The position numbers and the translations under genes were made by a program. The notes under the pieces are model-generated. The model was not told the origin of the DNA and made no database searches. It saw only the letters and a list, made by a program, of their open reading frames with translations. This document shows positions 48,997-61,094 of a stretch of DNA of 64,000 nt, in pieces; positions within the stretch are counted from its first letter, which is position 1, and each line of letters starts with the position of its first letter. Origin of the DNA: Amylostereum areolatum (taxonomy: Eukaryota > Basidiomycota > Agaricomycetes > Russulales > Stereaceae); assembly GCA_012932865.1 (NCBI GenBank), contig SAXG01000084.1, positions 116,118 through 180,117 on the forward strand, given 5' to 3'.

Positions 48997-51900
48997 ATGT
49001 CCTCGATTGTAAGAGAACCGGCGGAGGGGAAGGATGGCGGTCAAGGCTCCGGTCCAACGCAGGATCTGAGTGCTCTATCGGTACGTCCTCTGAGCCTCTT
49101 CTTTCTTATATGTGCAAACATATTCGACAGGATGTTGCGTGTGTCCGTGACGAAGTCCGACGGTGCGTACTCGTGTTACTTGCCGCTGTTACTTGCCGCG
49201 CATGCACCACATCTTATCGTCGATCAGCGGCCCTAGCCACGGTGAACCTCCGATGGAGGCTGAAAAGCATCCCGCAACACTGCGTGACCAGAGCGACCGC
49301 CGGGTACGCTTGCTCGATTCGGCAGAACGGGAAAGCACCGATGACAACGTGAGTGAGAACACGCATCATCAGTGTTCGGTGTGTTTAACACTGGCACTGC
49401 GATTTCAGGGCACCGACTCCGACAATGATAAACTACATCTGCGGCGACAGGCAGCATCTCTTGAGGGCAGTTCAGATGACTCGGCCGATCTAAAAGCTCT
49501 TGGTGACTCTCTGGTTGTGCACTACCAGGAGAATGGAGATTTTGAGGATGTCAATGATGCCATCCGAATTTTGACAGACTGTTATAATGCTGGGCTCTTG
49601 GTTGAATGGGATGGGCTATCTATACTGGGATCTGCACACCTTGAACAGTATAAACATCTAGGGCTTGTGGAATGCATTGAGGATGGGATATTCTTCTATT
49701 CTGAGGCTTTGAAACTCTGCTCTTCAAGTGATGACAGGCAATTTAGATCTTTGGAATGGCTGGGGCTAGCACTCCAAAGAGTGTACGAAAAGACAGGAAA
49801 AATTAATGACTTGGAGCAAGCCATTGTCTATTGTGAGAAGGCTCTGGACCTGTGCCCCCAAGGCCACCCTTGTCGATCATCATCACTGAACAATCTTGCA
49901 AATGCAGTCCAGACACGTTATGAAATTCAGGGGCATATTAATGACCTTGAGCAGGCCATCATCCACCATCAGGAGGCTCTGGACCTGCACCCACAAGGTC
50001 ATCCTGATCGGTCCATGTCTCTGAACAATCTTGCAAATGCAGTCCTGACACGTTATAAAATTCAGGGGCATATTAATGACCTTGAGCAGGCCATCATCCA
50101 CCATCAGGAGGCTCTGGACCTGCGCCCACAAGGCCATCCTGATCGATCTGCATCTCTGAACAATCTTGCAAATGCAGTCCAGACACGTTATGAAATTCAG
50201 GGGCATATTAATGACCTTGAGCAGGCCATCATCCACCATCAGGAGGCTCTGGACCTGCGCCCACAAGGCCATCCTAATCGATCCATGTCTCTGAACAATC
50301 TTGCAAGTGCAGTCCTGACACGTTATGAAATTCAGGGGCATATTAATGACCTTGAGCAGGCCATCATCCACCATCAGGAGGCTCTGGACCTGCACCCACA
50401 AGGTCATCCTGATCGGTCCATGTCTCTGAACAATCTTGCAAGTGCAGTCCTGACACGTTATGAAATTCAGGGGCATATTAATGACCTTGAGCAGGCCATC
50501 ATCCACCATCAGGAGGCTCTGTACCTGCGCCCACAAGGCCATCCTAATCGATCTGCATCTCTGAACAATCTTGCAGGTGTGATTCATAAACGGTACAAAG
50601 TCCTTGGGCAGATAGAGGATCTGGACATCATAGCAAAAACTCTATCTGAGGCTGTTAATAGCCAGTATTGTCCAATCAAGTCACGGCTCAGTGCTGCACA
50701 TTCTTGGGTCTCTTATGCTCGAATGCATAGACATCAATCTTTGTTGTCTGCATATGAGGCTGCTCTGGATATTTTTAAATCTCATCTCCTACTCCATCCG
50801 ACCATTGGGCTTCAATATGGGCTAATAGGTCCCTCCCAGTCCAAACTAGCTCTTGACGGTGTTTCAGAGGCACTCAATGAGGAAAAATACTGTTTAGGAA
50901 TTGAGCTGCTTGAGCAGGGCAGAACCATTATCTGGTCTTCAATAAAAGGGTTTAGGCTCACACTTGACAATGAATATCATCTGTTGGGATGTGATTCTCT
51001 GTTTGAAGAGCTTAGAGATTTATCAACCAGACTAGAAAGAATGTCTATGTCAGCGAGCTTATCTGGGAAAAGTGATATAGCAACATGGACACAGAAGCGG
51101 CAGCTTATTGAAAAAAGGGAACAAATGATTGCCCAGATTCGCCAGCTTCCAGGGCAGGAGCATTTTTTGAAAGCCATCCCTTATTCTCAGCTTTCTGAAG
51201 CAGCAGCATTTGGTCCAGTCATTACGATCAATTTGTCTGAGTATCGGTCTGATGCCCTCATCATCCCTATGCCTCATATTGATCCAGTCATTGTTTCTCT
51301 TGCAAACAGCCATACCTCTGCCAATCTGATCAAAATGATATCAGAGCTTGCACTAGAATGGTCTGCTCTCACAGCAAGGAAGCAGGCAGATGATGGCCGC
51401 TCCCGTACTATGCAAGAGATCTTGTTCTCTCTTTGGAACCTTATTGCACAGCCAATTGTGGATAAACTAGAACAATTGAAGGTCCCAAAGGGGTCCAGAA
51501 TATGGTGGTGCCCAACCAGAGAGCTCTGTACCCTTCCTCTCCATGCTGCACAATCTCTATCTGGTCGTAGCATATCTGACCTCTATATATCTTCCTATAC
51601 ATCTACTATTGGAGCTCTGCTTACAGCACAAAAGGCACATAAACAGAGACATACTATACCCTCTATTTTTGCCATTGGGATTGGAGACACCCTTCCTCGT
51701 GTTGGAGAGGAATTCACCTATCTCAGACAATCTGTGGGCAGCATCATGGAGGTGCCCTGCAAAGAAGATATTGATTCTACTCATGTGCTTGAGTCCCTTA
51801 CCAATCATCCATGGGTTCACATTGCTTGTCATGGTGTTCTTACCAAGTTCCCCTTTGACTCTCATTTCAAGCTCTCTGGCCAATCTACCCTCCGTGTTAT

Positions 51901-52249
51901 AGATATCATGACAGCCCACTTGACAGATGCAGAATTGGCCTTCCTTTCTGCTTGCCACAGTGCAGCAGGTGACAAGGAGAAAAATTATGATGAAGTTGTA
52001 CACCTGGCTGCTGCAATGCAGTTTTCTGGCTTCAAGTCTGTGATTGGAACTCTGTGGGGAATGGCAGACGAGGATGGACCAATGGTTTCCAAGGCATTCT
52101 ACAAAGCTATGCTCAATTTTGCTGGTGGGGATGTTGCCAAACTTGACTATAGAAACTCGGCCAAGGCCCTGCATATGGCAGTAAGGGTCTTGAGGAAGAA
52201 TGGAGTCCCTGTTGACCGTTGGGTGAATTATGTTCACATTGGTGCATAA
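48997..52249 (+). CDS. TPR-CHAT protein B (paralog of A, homogenised TPR array)
   Basis: Four exons: 48997-49080, 49131-49162, 49228-49348 and 49409-52249. They join into 1026 codons (1025 aa), with introns of 50, 65 and 60 bp. A longer uninterrupted frame starts at 49163 but would read through two introns; the four-exon model matches paralog A exon for exon. The N-terminus is MSSIVREPAEGK. Exon 4 opens with a conserved non-TPR segment (NGDFEDVNDAIRILTDCYNA), then TPR units of 45 residues, five of them almost identical. The linker resembles that of A (HQSLLSAYEAALDIF, GIELLEQGRTIIWSS). The C-terminal CHAT domain has His about 887 (IACHG) and Cys about 928 (LSACHSAAG), so the protease dyad is intact. 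The last 139 residues are very close to A. No signal peptide. Role in regulated proteolysis or self/non-self response is inferred from domain architecture only. Confidence 0.94.
49889..50563 (+). repeat. five tandem 135-bp TPR-coding units
   Basis: Units begin at 49889, 50024, 50159, 50294 and 50429, each opening with AACAATCTTGCA; a sixth start at 50564 leads into diverged sequence. A 57-nt stretch (from ATTCAGGGGCATATT to the GAGGCTCTG) is identical in all five, synonymous sites included. Differences sit at a few codons: Q/L, E/K, H/R, D/N, N/S, M/A and one D/Y. Array length is expected to vary between strains. Confidence 0.95.
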
Positions 52250-54271
52250 AGATAGAGTGGGTGAGTTAGAATTATATGAGTCTCAACATGGAGAACTAAA
52301 TGTTTTCTAGCATCCAGACTGTGATTCTTGGTGGTGACTGTTCCGAGGCTTCAAGCTCATTCAGTGTATGATAGTTAGTTGTATGCTCCATACTCTCAAA
52401 GAATGTGTGACTTTCAAGACATGTTTTGTATCTGAGTACCATACCCAAACAATAGGAGAGATCAAGGTGACGAAAAGGAGCAAGGATGGATGGACAGCAC
52501 CGAGAAAGCTTACAGTGAAGTGACCATGCAGATGAAGTTGTAGTACTTATGGAATGAAAAAAACAGCTTGTCGAAAATGATAACTGATAATAGTCAGCGG
52601 AAAGGAGTGCAGGCGTGGCTCCCTGAGCGTGAAGTAATATAGTGGACAAAGTCGGCATGGCACTGGTCATACCTATGCGCGACAGATGTTGCTCGTACTC
52701 TGCGCAAAGCTACAGCGATGTCAGGCGAAAGACACAGAGGTGTGCAGTCAAAGCACAACGAGGATCATAAAAGGAGGGGAGCAAGTTGCTTAGCACCATG
52801 CAATACTATGGCACGGCCGTCCCATCCACACCACGCGACCGAAAAAATCCTCTACTCACGATTTCGAACTCACCGAACCGTAAAGCTCACAACGACATAG
52901 CTACATCAGCCGTTAGCATCCACACCGCGCCCGCAATGGAAGTACCGTTTCGCCGCTCAGTTCCCTCGCGCACCCGGTGCGCTGTCCCCGCCTTGTCCAC
53001 AATTCACCCCGAATCGCAGCGAGTCTCGGCTTCTGGAATGCCCTCGCACGGGCACGCCTAGGCTATCTATGCTGACACTCCGCTCCTTCCTCGAACAGCG
53101 TCGTCTGGTGTTGCAGTATTGCCAACCGGGTGGTGGTCACCTGAGGCACAGGTCCAGCGGAGAGCACGACAAGGGGACACCACTTTCATACACAAATTGG
53201 GTCGAGTGAGTCTGAGGTCAGGTGGACGTGATGGGGATCGGTAAGTAGGATGGCGCGGGTGGTCGATGTGGAACCTTGGAGACGCAGGCATGAGGGGGGG
53301 GGGGTAAGCGCTATATTCGAGGACCGGGAAGATTCCGGCGTGAACTCGGCAACGTTAGGACGGTCCGGATGGGGGTGTGCACGATAATTCTAACCACGGC
53401 TTCGGTGCTGGATCCTGGTTTCCCGGAGATCGAACAAAATACTAGGAGACGCTTGCTCGGTTCGAAGTGACTGGAAAGGGAAATGGAAGGGCGAGGAAGG
53501 CGGAACACATGCAGAGGGACGTGGTGGATCTGGAAAGACGCGCGAGGGAAGACGGCAGGCATGAACCCCGCCGGCGGTTCGAAGCGTGAATGCAACGGGG
53601 AGTGCAGCAAGGAACGCGCGGGGAAGCAGAGTATAACTGCATTGCGCATAACACTTTATCTTGCGTAGTTGACGTGAATGCGAGCTCGAGCGGTTGTAAT
53701 CGTGATGAGAAGGATTGAGGGGGTGAACGCCTTGAACTGAAGTTCGGCAAGAAACTCGGGGTAGAAGGGTGACCGGAATTGCCGCGTGATTTTACACCAA
53801 AAGGAAGGGGGAGCAGGTAAACGATGCGGATGGTCGAACGATTTCGTTCGATGGATGACGAGAGGTCGAGGAGCAGCGGTGAGAGCGTAACAGTGACCAT
53901 GGTCAGGCCGTCGACATAGCCTCTAGCTCGAATTCTCGCTTTCTGATAAAAATGAAAGGGAGGAGATTTCGGTGTGGACTTGAGAGGAACGCTGTCACGT
54001 CCTATGACGTTGGCACGCCTTCGACCTTCTGAAGGAAAACTTATCAGCGACCGACAATAAAAAGGCAAATACATGTAGGATGGAGGAAGTGCGAACCACC
54101 GCAGCAGAGCGGAGGGAATGCACCCGTAGCGCGACTATATGCGCACCATAGTATACGCCGTCCTAAGGATTGCGCACCGTCGCCGCCGCCATAGGCAACG
54201 TAGACAAAAATGGCTATCGTTCGTGGTGTTTCTCGCACATCCGCATCCCCCCCCTCACCTTCACAAGCGCG
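52250..54271. other. downstream of TPR-CHAT gene B to the retroelement, no confident gene
   Basis: 52250-52700 is AT-rich like the gene before it and presumably includes its 3' UTR. The rest is GC-rich, with overlapping frames on both strands (for example 53442-54074 minus, 210 codons, Ser/Arg-rich) and no domain. A run of ten G residues is near 53293-53302. Confidence 0.4.
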
Positions 54272-54276
54272 ACCTC

Positions 54277-54697
54277 TGTCAGAAACGCAGTTTATGAGAC
54301 CGATGAACCACCTAAGTCGCGACGATGGGAGGAGCGAGAAGAAAATAGATTCGAGAGTGCCGGGGTCTAGGGTAGTGCAACGTACGCTACAGTACCGTAT
54401 GACGAGATGGACAGTCTAGGGAAAAGGGAAGAGAAACACTGTCCTTATATACAAGTGGGAACGATGGTGCGATGCGATGCGATAGTGGCGCGAGCGGGGG
54501 GGAACAATAGGAAAGGAGTCATGGGGCGGAGGACGAAGGTCCGGAGCAGTGATGTCATAGATAAGGATGCGGAACCCCGCTCGGAAGTCCGGGCAATGAC
54601 GTCGTTGAAGCATGTGATGCAAGGGAAAGTCATGTGCCGTGACACGTCGCGTGTACGAGGTCTGCAAACGAAGAGAGAAATGGAGCGATCCGTGACA
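54277..54697 (-). repeat. 3' LTR of chromovirus
   Basis: 421 bp, TGTCA..TGACA. It differs from the other LTR at 54310 (A against G) and 54489 (C against T), both transitions. The end of the Pol frame runs 68 bp into it. Confidence 0.97.
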
Positions 54698-57600
54698 TTA
54701 CCCCCCCTTTAAGACGCGCTTTCGCCTGGAGCGCGATGTCATCTGCAAGGGTAGATGCGAGAAAATCGTCAAAGGAGATGCCGAGGGAACGCACAGGGCG
54801 GGGCGCGTTTGGATGGCGTTTGTGGAAGGCGTCGATCATGTCGGTGACCTTTGAGAGCGAGGAGCGAGGGAGCCAGGTATTCTCGGAGTCAGGATAGCCT
54901 ACCCACTTGACGAGGTATTGTATGCCTTTCTTGTTGCGGGTCGGCTTCGAGTCGATGATGTCTTCAACATCATATTCTTCTTCGTCATCAACGAGGTCAG
55001 GCGGCGGTTGTTCATAGTTTGGACCATGTGCCGTCGTCTCCTTGTATGCGGTGAGCAGCGAAGCATGGAAGACTGGGTGGATTCTCCACGTCTTCGGCAG
55101 CTTCAGGCGGTAGTTCACTGGGCTAATGACGTCAACGATCTCGAAGGGTCCAAATCGTTTGGCAGCAAGCTTAGCTTTCGGCCTCGTCATCTTCAGGTTT
55201 TTGCCTTCGAGCCAGACCTTGTCTCCAACGGCGAACAGTGTCGATTTGCTGATCGTGTCACCATTGTAGTGCTTCATTAAGTCAGATGCGAGGGCAAGGC
55301 TGGCTTTGATCTCTTGTCGGACTTCTTCAAGTTGACGGAGGCGTTCTTCAACTGCAGGGACCTTTGAGGACGGGTTTACGGACGGGTACATCTTGGGGAG
55401 GAAGCCGTAGAGGACTTCAAAGGGAGCCTTTCCAGTAGCTGCATGGGTGCGAGAGTTGTGAGAAAACTCGAAGAAGGGCAACCACTTCACCCAGTCGTCT
55501 TGACGGTAGTTGCAGAATACTCGCAGAAACTGCTCGAGGTTCTGGTTCTCGCGTTCGGTTTGGCCGTCTGTCTGTGGGTGATACGCTGTGCTGAGGGCGG
55601 ACTTGATCCCGAGCTTCTCGTTGAGTGTACGCATCACCTGTCCAGCAAACTGGGGTCCACGATCCGAGATGATCTTGTCTGCTAAGCCGTAGTGTCGATA
55701 TACCTTATTGAAGAGAATGTCGGCCGTGCCATCGCTGGTGATCTTCGTTGTACATGGGGTGGTAACCACCATCTTGGTGAGGCGATCAACCACGACATTG
55801 ACGGCGTTATAGCCTTCGCAGTCAGGGAGTTCGACGATGAAGTCAGTGGAGATGACGCCAAATGGTCGATCGGGTACTTCGTTTGGGATCATGTCGACGT
55901 GGGGTCGGCTGCTCTGTGTCTTCGTCGACTGGCAGGTTGCGCATCCTGTTACAAAGTCGCGGACAAAGACAGACATGCCAGGCCACCAATATTCACGACT
56001 CACAAGCTCGTAAGTCTTGAAGCGACCGGGGTGTCCAGCCAGGGGCGATTCATGGTACATTTTGACAATGTCGCGTCGCAACTCGTCGTCTGCAGGGACA
56101 TATACCTTTCCTCTAAACAGGACCAGGCCTTCTTCGTAGTTCCACTCTTGAAGGTTCTTGACAAGTGTACGTGGTCCGTTTCGTAAGATGGCGTCCAGGG
56201 CTTGAACGACCTCGATGTCCTTGGTTTTGCAGTCGCGGATACGTCGTCGGAGTTCGACATCACCGAGGGAGGTTACTGCTCCTGGCCTTGTTGCGCGTAC
56301 TTGGAAGTACTTGGGGTCAAGCAAGACGCGCTCCTTGTTGTCGTTTTCAACACCATCCTTGTGATCGGGTCGTCGAGACATTGGATCCGGGCGGTGGGAA
56401 ATTCCTGGTTTATGAACGAGCGAGAAGTCAAATCGAGTGAGGAATAGAGCCCAACGTGCCTGTCGGCGGCTCAGCTTCTGTGCCGTCTTGAAGTGCTCCA
56501 GGTTCTTGTGATCTGTCCAGATTTCGACGGTGTCGGGGGCGCCTTCGAGGTAGTGGCGCCAGGCTTCAAGCGCACGGATGATCGCAAGCAGCTCCTTGTC
56601 GTAGATGTCGTAGTTCCGTTCCGGTTCCGATAGGGCCTTGGACAGATACGCCACTGGATGCCAGTGACCGTCGTCGCCTTTCTGCGAGAGTATACCTCCA
56701 GTAGCAAAGTCCGAGGCATCGACTTCAACGAGGTAAGGCTTCTTTGGGTCAGGCATGACCAAGACGGGGGAGGAAGTAAACGCAGCTTTCAGTGCGTCAA
56801 ACGCAGTTTGGCAGTCCGTCGACCAGTCCCATGTGCAGTCCTTCTTTGTCAGATCAAATAGGGGCCGTGCCACCTTGGAGAAGTCCTTGATGAAACGTCG
56901 GTAGAAGTTGCCAAAGCCGAGGAAGGATTGCACATCTTTGACCAGTTCGTGGTGTCGGCCAGTCCTGAATACCTGCTACCTTGACGGGGTCCATAGCGAT
57001 CTTGTCGTGCGAGATGATGAGTCCGAGGTATTCGACAGAGTCTTGTTCAAAGACGCATTTCTCCGGTTTGAGGAAGAGGTCGTTGTCTTGCAAACGCTGC
57101 AGAACCTGCCGCACTATGGCACGGTGTTCGTCCATGGTGCGAGTGAACACCAAGATGTCGTCCATGTAGATGATGACCTTGCCCGAGTCGATGAGATCCT
57201 TGAACAGTTCATTCATCATTGCCTGAAATGTCGCAGGGGAGTTCATAAGCCCGAAAAACATCACCGTAGGTTCGAAGAGACCGCGATTCGTCTTGAACGC
57301 AGCCTTCCACTCGTTCGCCTTCCTTGATGCGGACATTGTTGTAGCCCCAGCGAACATCCATCTTGGAGAAGATCTTTGCACCTTTGAGGCGGTCGACAAT
57401 TTCAGAGATCAGTGGCAAGGGGTATTCATTCTTGACAGTGCCCTTGTTTAATTCTCGATAGTCCTGTACGGGACGCAGCTTTCCATCCTTTTTCTTCACA
57501 AAGAAGAACGGACTCGCCTGAGGTGACTTCGAAGGGCGGATATAGCCCTTCTTCAGGTGGTCGTCGAGGAAGGTGTCGAGTTCGATCTGCTCGGAAGGTG

Positions 57601-58723
57601 AGAGGGGGTAGATTTTGCACGGTTTGGGTTCAAAGCCATCTTTCATGTCGATAGCATGGTCCCATGGTCGTCGGTCAGGAAGTCGCTCGGAGGTTTTTTT
57701 GTCGAATACAGGCGCGAAGTCGCGGTACGGCGGGGGGACTAAGTCTTCAAAGGTTTGCGGGCGTGCGTTCTCTTTTGAATGCTCTGCAAGCTCCTGCGCC
57801 TTTGTAAAGCCCGCGCGGATGGGTATTGCATCTGGATTAGGACCATCGGTTTCAGGGAGGATTCCGGCGTGGCGTAGTCCATTGATCTCCCAGTCTCGGA
57901 ATACCATGGGCCGCTCATCGTCGTCTTCAGTGAAGAGTCGTGCGGGTAGAGGGGAGCGATGGACCGTGCGGACGCGAACACCTTTGACTCTGCGTGCAGG
58001 AATAACATAAGTGGGGACTGGGGTCCAGGACACATATGTCGGCTCTGGGAAGGGATCGTCCACGACGAGAAGTGTCCTCGGGGTTTTACCCGCTTCAACC
58101 TTACGCTGTGATTGGACCGATGATGGTTTCCGTGGCTTGGTCGCGAGGTTCGTCACAGGAGGTTTGGACAGAGTGCATGAGGGAGGGCAGCGGAGCATGT
58201 CAACACGGTCTCGTTGCCAGTCTATGGTTGGATTGTGCTCATCGAGCCAGTCTGTTCCAAGGATCATGTCATGATCGCCGATGTCGGTGATGAAGAACTC
58301 AGCTTCTTCCTCATGGTATGCCTTTGAATCTTGCGAGTATATCCGGATCCGCTGGGTCGTTGTGTCGCGTACCCAGCCCATGATGTTCTCGGTGCCGTCC
58401 ACATTACGCACGGGGAACGGGTTTTCTAGTTTTCTTGTGGTGAGCTTCTTGCGTTCAACGAAGCTTCGGTTCAGGATAATTCCTTCTGCGCCGCTATCAA
58501 GCAGCGCGTCTGCGTCGATTTCTCTTTTGGTAACTCGTCCGATCAGCTTGACTTTGAGCGTGATCGATGGTGTTTGCCTGTTTTTGGTGACAGTAGACAG
58601 ATACAGACACGGGGGATACGATTGCTCACAGGTATGCATGGATGATAATACAGCGAAACGATTCGACGATGATACCAAAAGTCCTTTGCCTCCACCAGAC
58701 GACGCGACTGGGGGGCGTTTCAA
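54630..58723 (-). pseudogene. chromovirus Pol (PR-RT-RH-IN-chromodomain), two frameshifts
   Basis: Begins in the -1 frame relative to the Gag stop. The protease has LLDSGAEG (Asp near 58498). The reverse transcriptase includes KMDVRWGYNNVRIKEG and YMDD at 57157-57168. RNase H starts EVDASDFATGG (Asp near 56720). Integrase has an HHCC zinc region (HESPLAGH.., GCATCQSTK, about 56050-55925), then STDF, SDRGPQFAG and QTERENQ as the D,D,E set. A chromodomain (about 54974-54836: DVEDIIDSKPTRNK, YLVKWVGYPDSENTWLP) lies near the C-terminus and probably directs insertion to methylated-histone chromatin. Single-base insertions near 57314 (in RT, before EWKAAF) and near 56942 (after RT, before the FLGFGNF motif) break the frame. 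The stop at 54630 lies inside the 3' LTR. Confidence 0.93.
54698..54710 (-). promoter_or_regulatory. polypurine tract
   Basis: Minus-strand AAAGGGGGGGTAA lies immediately before the 3' LTR, the expected plus-strand DNA primer site of an LTR element. Confidence 0.9.
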
Positions 58724-59747
58724 AAATCCTGCGATTCCAGGATGTCCTTCAACAGCGCTACTGCCTGCTCCTTGCCTTCCGCGTCCAGATCCTTCAGCTG
58801 GCGAGTGATCGCCGCGATGGTTTTGGATGGGTCGGGAGCTGCTTTCGCAGTGGACGGAGCCGTGTTCGTCGGCAGGGGAGGGGCCTTGGACCCAGTCTCT
58901 ACTGCGCCCACCCGTCGCGCGCTCGAGTCGCGGTTGGGGCAGTCAGCGAGAGACGTGACCGGCTTGTCGACACATGAAGCACTTGCCTTCGCGCATCATC
59001 TTTGCGCGCTCGTCGTCCGTCAGCTTTGCAGGGCGGGTCGAGGTGTTGGTGAAGGCGCCGACTCGGCGCGACGAGGAGTCGTTGGTCGAACCGTTCGAGG
59101 TGAGCGCGACAGCCCCCTTGGACTGACTGCTCTTCCTCTCCGGGTTCTCTTCGAGCCACTGGTGGTTGATGCGGCGGGCGCGCTCCTTCCACTCCGCGAG
59201 CTTGGTGGGGAACGGGTACGACCGGGCCACCTGCTTGCCGAGGTCACGCTGAAGTCCCTTCTTGAAAAAGTGGATTAGCGCCTCGTCGTCGTACGCTGAC
59301 ATGGTTGCCAGCATCTCAAACTCAGGTGATAAAGTCAGTGACGTCCCGGGTGGTCATTGCGAGCTCGTTGATCTTACGCTGAGCCTCTATCTTCGGGTCG
59401 ACGGGCACGAAGTCTTTGCCAAACCTCTCGAAGAGCTCTTTGTAGGAGCTATAGTGGAGTGTTGGGGGCGTGGGGTCGAGGGTGTCGGCGTCTTCCTTCT
59501 CGTCTTCGTCGGCGAAGAGTTCCATGCGGCGATGCGTGGCCCAGGCTTTCGCCGTGTCGTCCTCCATCAGGCTGAGGAGGAGCATCATCTTGGCGTCATC
59601 TGTGGCATAAACATCCTTGTTAACGCGCAGGAACATGCAGAGCTCGAGGGAGAACCGGAGGGTGTCGCGTCTATTGCCTTTGAATGGCTTTGGCTTGGGG
59701 CCGATCTCCCGCTTGGAGACGGCAGGTTTGGATTCGGCGTCGGACAT
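58720..59747 (-). pseudogene. chromovirus Gag (capsid and zinc knuckle), two frameshifts
   Basis: The first ATG of the element's RNA is at 59747 (MSDAESKPAVSKREIG). The capsid-like region includes KPFKGNRRDTLRFSLELCMF, DDTAKAWA and FERFGKDFVP. A single-base insertion near 59324 ends the frame at 59322; the next frame resumes with ALIHFFKKGLQRDLG and WKERARRINHQWLE. A CCHC knuckle (CFMCRQAGHVSR..C) is split by another single-base insertion near 58945. The last frame ends QAVALLKDILESQDF and a TGA at 58722-58720. TTTTT precedes this stop, and the Pol frame overlaps it at -1, so a -1 frameshift at the T run is the probable route to Pol. Gag forms the particle and binds RNA through the knuckle. 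Confidence 0.9.
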
Positions 59748-61094
59748 CTTGTCGAAGGGGAGGGGGACAGTGAGGGATTGGGTGAGTTCTTGATCAAGGC
59801 GGCGTAGGGTTTCTCGTCGGCGTTCTTCTGCTTCTTCAACTTCGTCCTCAACTTGTTTTGCGATAAGGAAGTCGGCGGGGGTGAGGAATTGCTGGTTATG
59901 ATGCCACGACCAGTGATCTTGGACGGGACTGAACGAAGTGGGCTGCCACTCAACTACTGATCGTCCTGGGGTTCCGTTCTTGTTCCGTCTATAGGCGTAC
60001 CACTTCCCAGTTGTGTCGTTGTGGTTGATCCCTTCTGGGACTTCGATTACAGTACGTCGACGGGGTGGGGGCGAGTTGGTCGGAGGGGGGTTCAGGAAGC
60101 GCTGTAGAACGTCCGCAGCGGTGGCAAAATCCGATTCTTCGACGTAGGGTTGTTCGTCGCGGTCGTCGAAGTACCAGTCTCGACGTTGCCGGTTTGGTTC
60201 GTCGTGTAGCCAACGTACGGATTCCTTAGTCTGCTGCGAGGTGAGGATATAGTATTCTTCGGGACAGTAGTCTCGAAAGACGCCTGGGGGAAGGTTCGGG
60301 GTGGGGGGACGAGGGGCTGTGGAGGACGTGATGATGGTCTAGAAGAAGTCCGCCGCGATGGGGCGACGGCCGAGGAGTTTCTTGGTGAGGTAGCCGGCTT
60401 TTACTGCCTGGCGGATCTTATGTTCGTGGTGGCGGCGACGAAGGGTCTTACCCTTGATGGTGGGACGGAGGACTGGTGGCGGGGTGGATTCGGGGGTCCG
60501 GCGGTTAAACTGGGAGACGGAGGTGAAACTGGTTTGGAGGATCGGGTTGGGGGCGTCTTGGATGAGGTATGTGTGGTAGGTGGGGGCGTGGAGGGTGAAT
60601 TCAAGGCGTTCGAGATCTACGTTGATGCACGTAGTGATCCGGACGTATAGGGCGAGGACGACAGTACCGTGATCCTTGTGCCACCTCCACTCGAAGATGC
60701 GGAAGTTGAGGCCGTGCGCGGTCCAGGGATCTTTCTTGCAGAGGTTCTGTACGGGGACGAGGCAGTTGACGGTGACGGCGTCGGACCAAGGGTAGGGGAG
60801 TGGTGCGTCGTCGCGGGGGGTGATCGGCTTTCCGTTGAACGGGAGGAAAACCGGTGCGTTCGGGAGGTCCGTGGTGGGAGTTTTTAACGTCGTAGAGACG
60901 GCAGAGGTAGATGGAGAGAAGGGTGCGAGGTAGGCGTAGGGGTAGACTGTCCAGGTGTCAGAAACGCAGTTTATGAGACCGATGAACCGCCTAAGTCGCG
61001 ACGATGGGAGGAGCGAGAAGAAAATAGATTCGAGAGTGCCGGGGTCTAGGGTAGTGCAACGTACGCTACAGTACCGTATGACGAGATGGACAGT
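59748..61094 (-). other. ATG-free, coding-like leader in frame with Gag
   Basis: From just after a TAG at the predicted RNA start, the Gag frame is open for 251 codons (61094-60342), has one TAG (60341-60339), then is open for 197 codons to the Gag ATG at 59747. No ATG occurs in any minus-strand frame over the whole 1350 nt: I scanned the plus strand for CAT and found none. The translation looks like real protein (HGLNFRIFEWRWHKDHG, FTLHAPTYHTYLIQDAPN; then VFRDYCPEEYYILTSQQTK, WYFDDRDEQPYVEESDF, GKWYAYRRNKNGTPGRSV) with C-rich third positions. It runs across the LTR end and primer site. It may be an N-terminal Gag extension started at a non-AUG codon, or a scanning leader with an ancient coding origin. 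Confidence 0.75.
60943..60953 (-). promoter_or_regulatory. self-priming primer-binding site
   Basis: Minus-strand TGGACAGTCTA lies 2 nt inside the 5' LTR end. It is an exact 11-nt complement of TAGACTGTCCA at 61097-61087 in the same LTR, where transcription is expected to begin. No tRNA 3' end (TGG plus a known tRNA tail) is evident. This is the arrangement of Tf1, where the RNA's own 5' end folds back as primer. Confidence 0.8.

Noticed and set aside
48498..48998. 166-codon minus-strand frame next to TPR-CHAT gene B
   Set aside because: Its ATG overlaps the ATG of gene B on the other strand, and it has no domain.
49163..49408. Continuous plus frame at 49163 as the start of TPR-CHAT gene B
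   Set aside because: It would translate introns 2 and 3. The four-exon model gives an N-terminus that matches paralog A.
49889..50563. Tandem repeats considered as a CRISPR-like array or satellite
   Set aside because: The units are in-frame TPR codons with no spacers, in a eukaryotic gene.
49883..50587. 234-codon minus-strand frame with regular repeats
   Set aside because: It is the antisense shadow of the five 135-bp TPR units; a 135-nt period keeps every frame regular.
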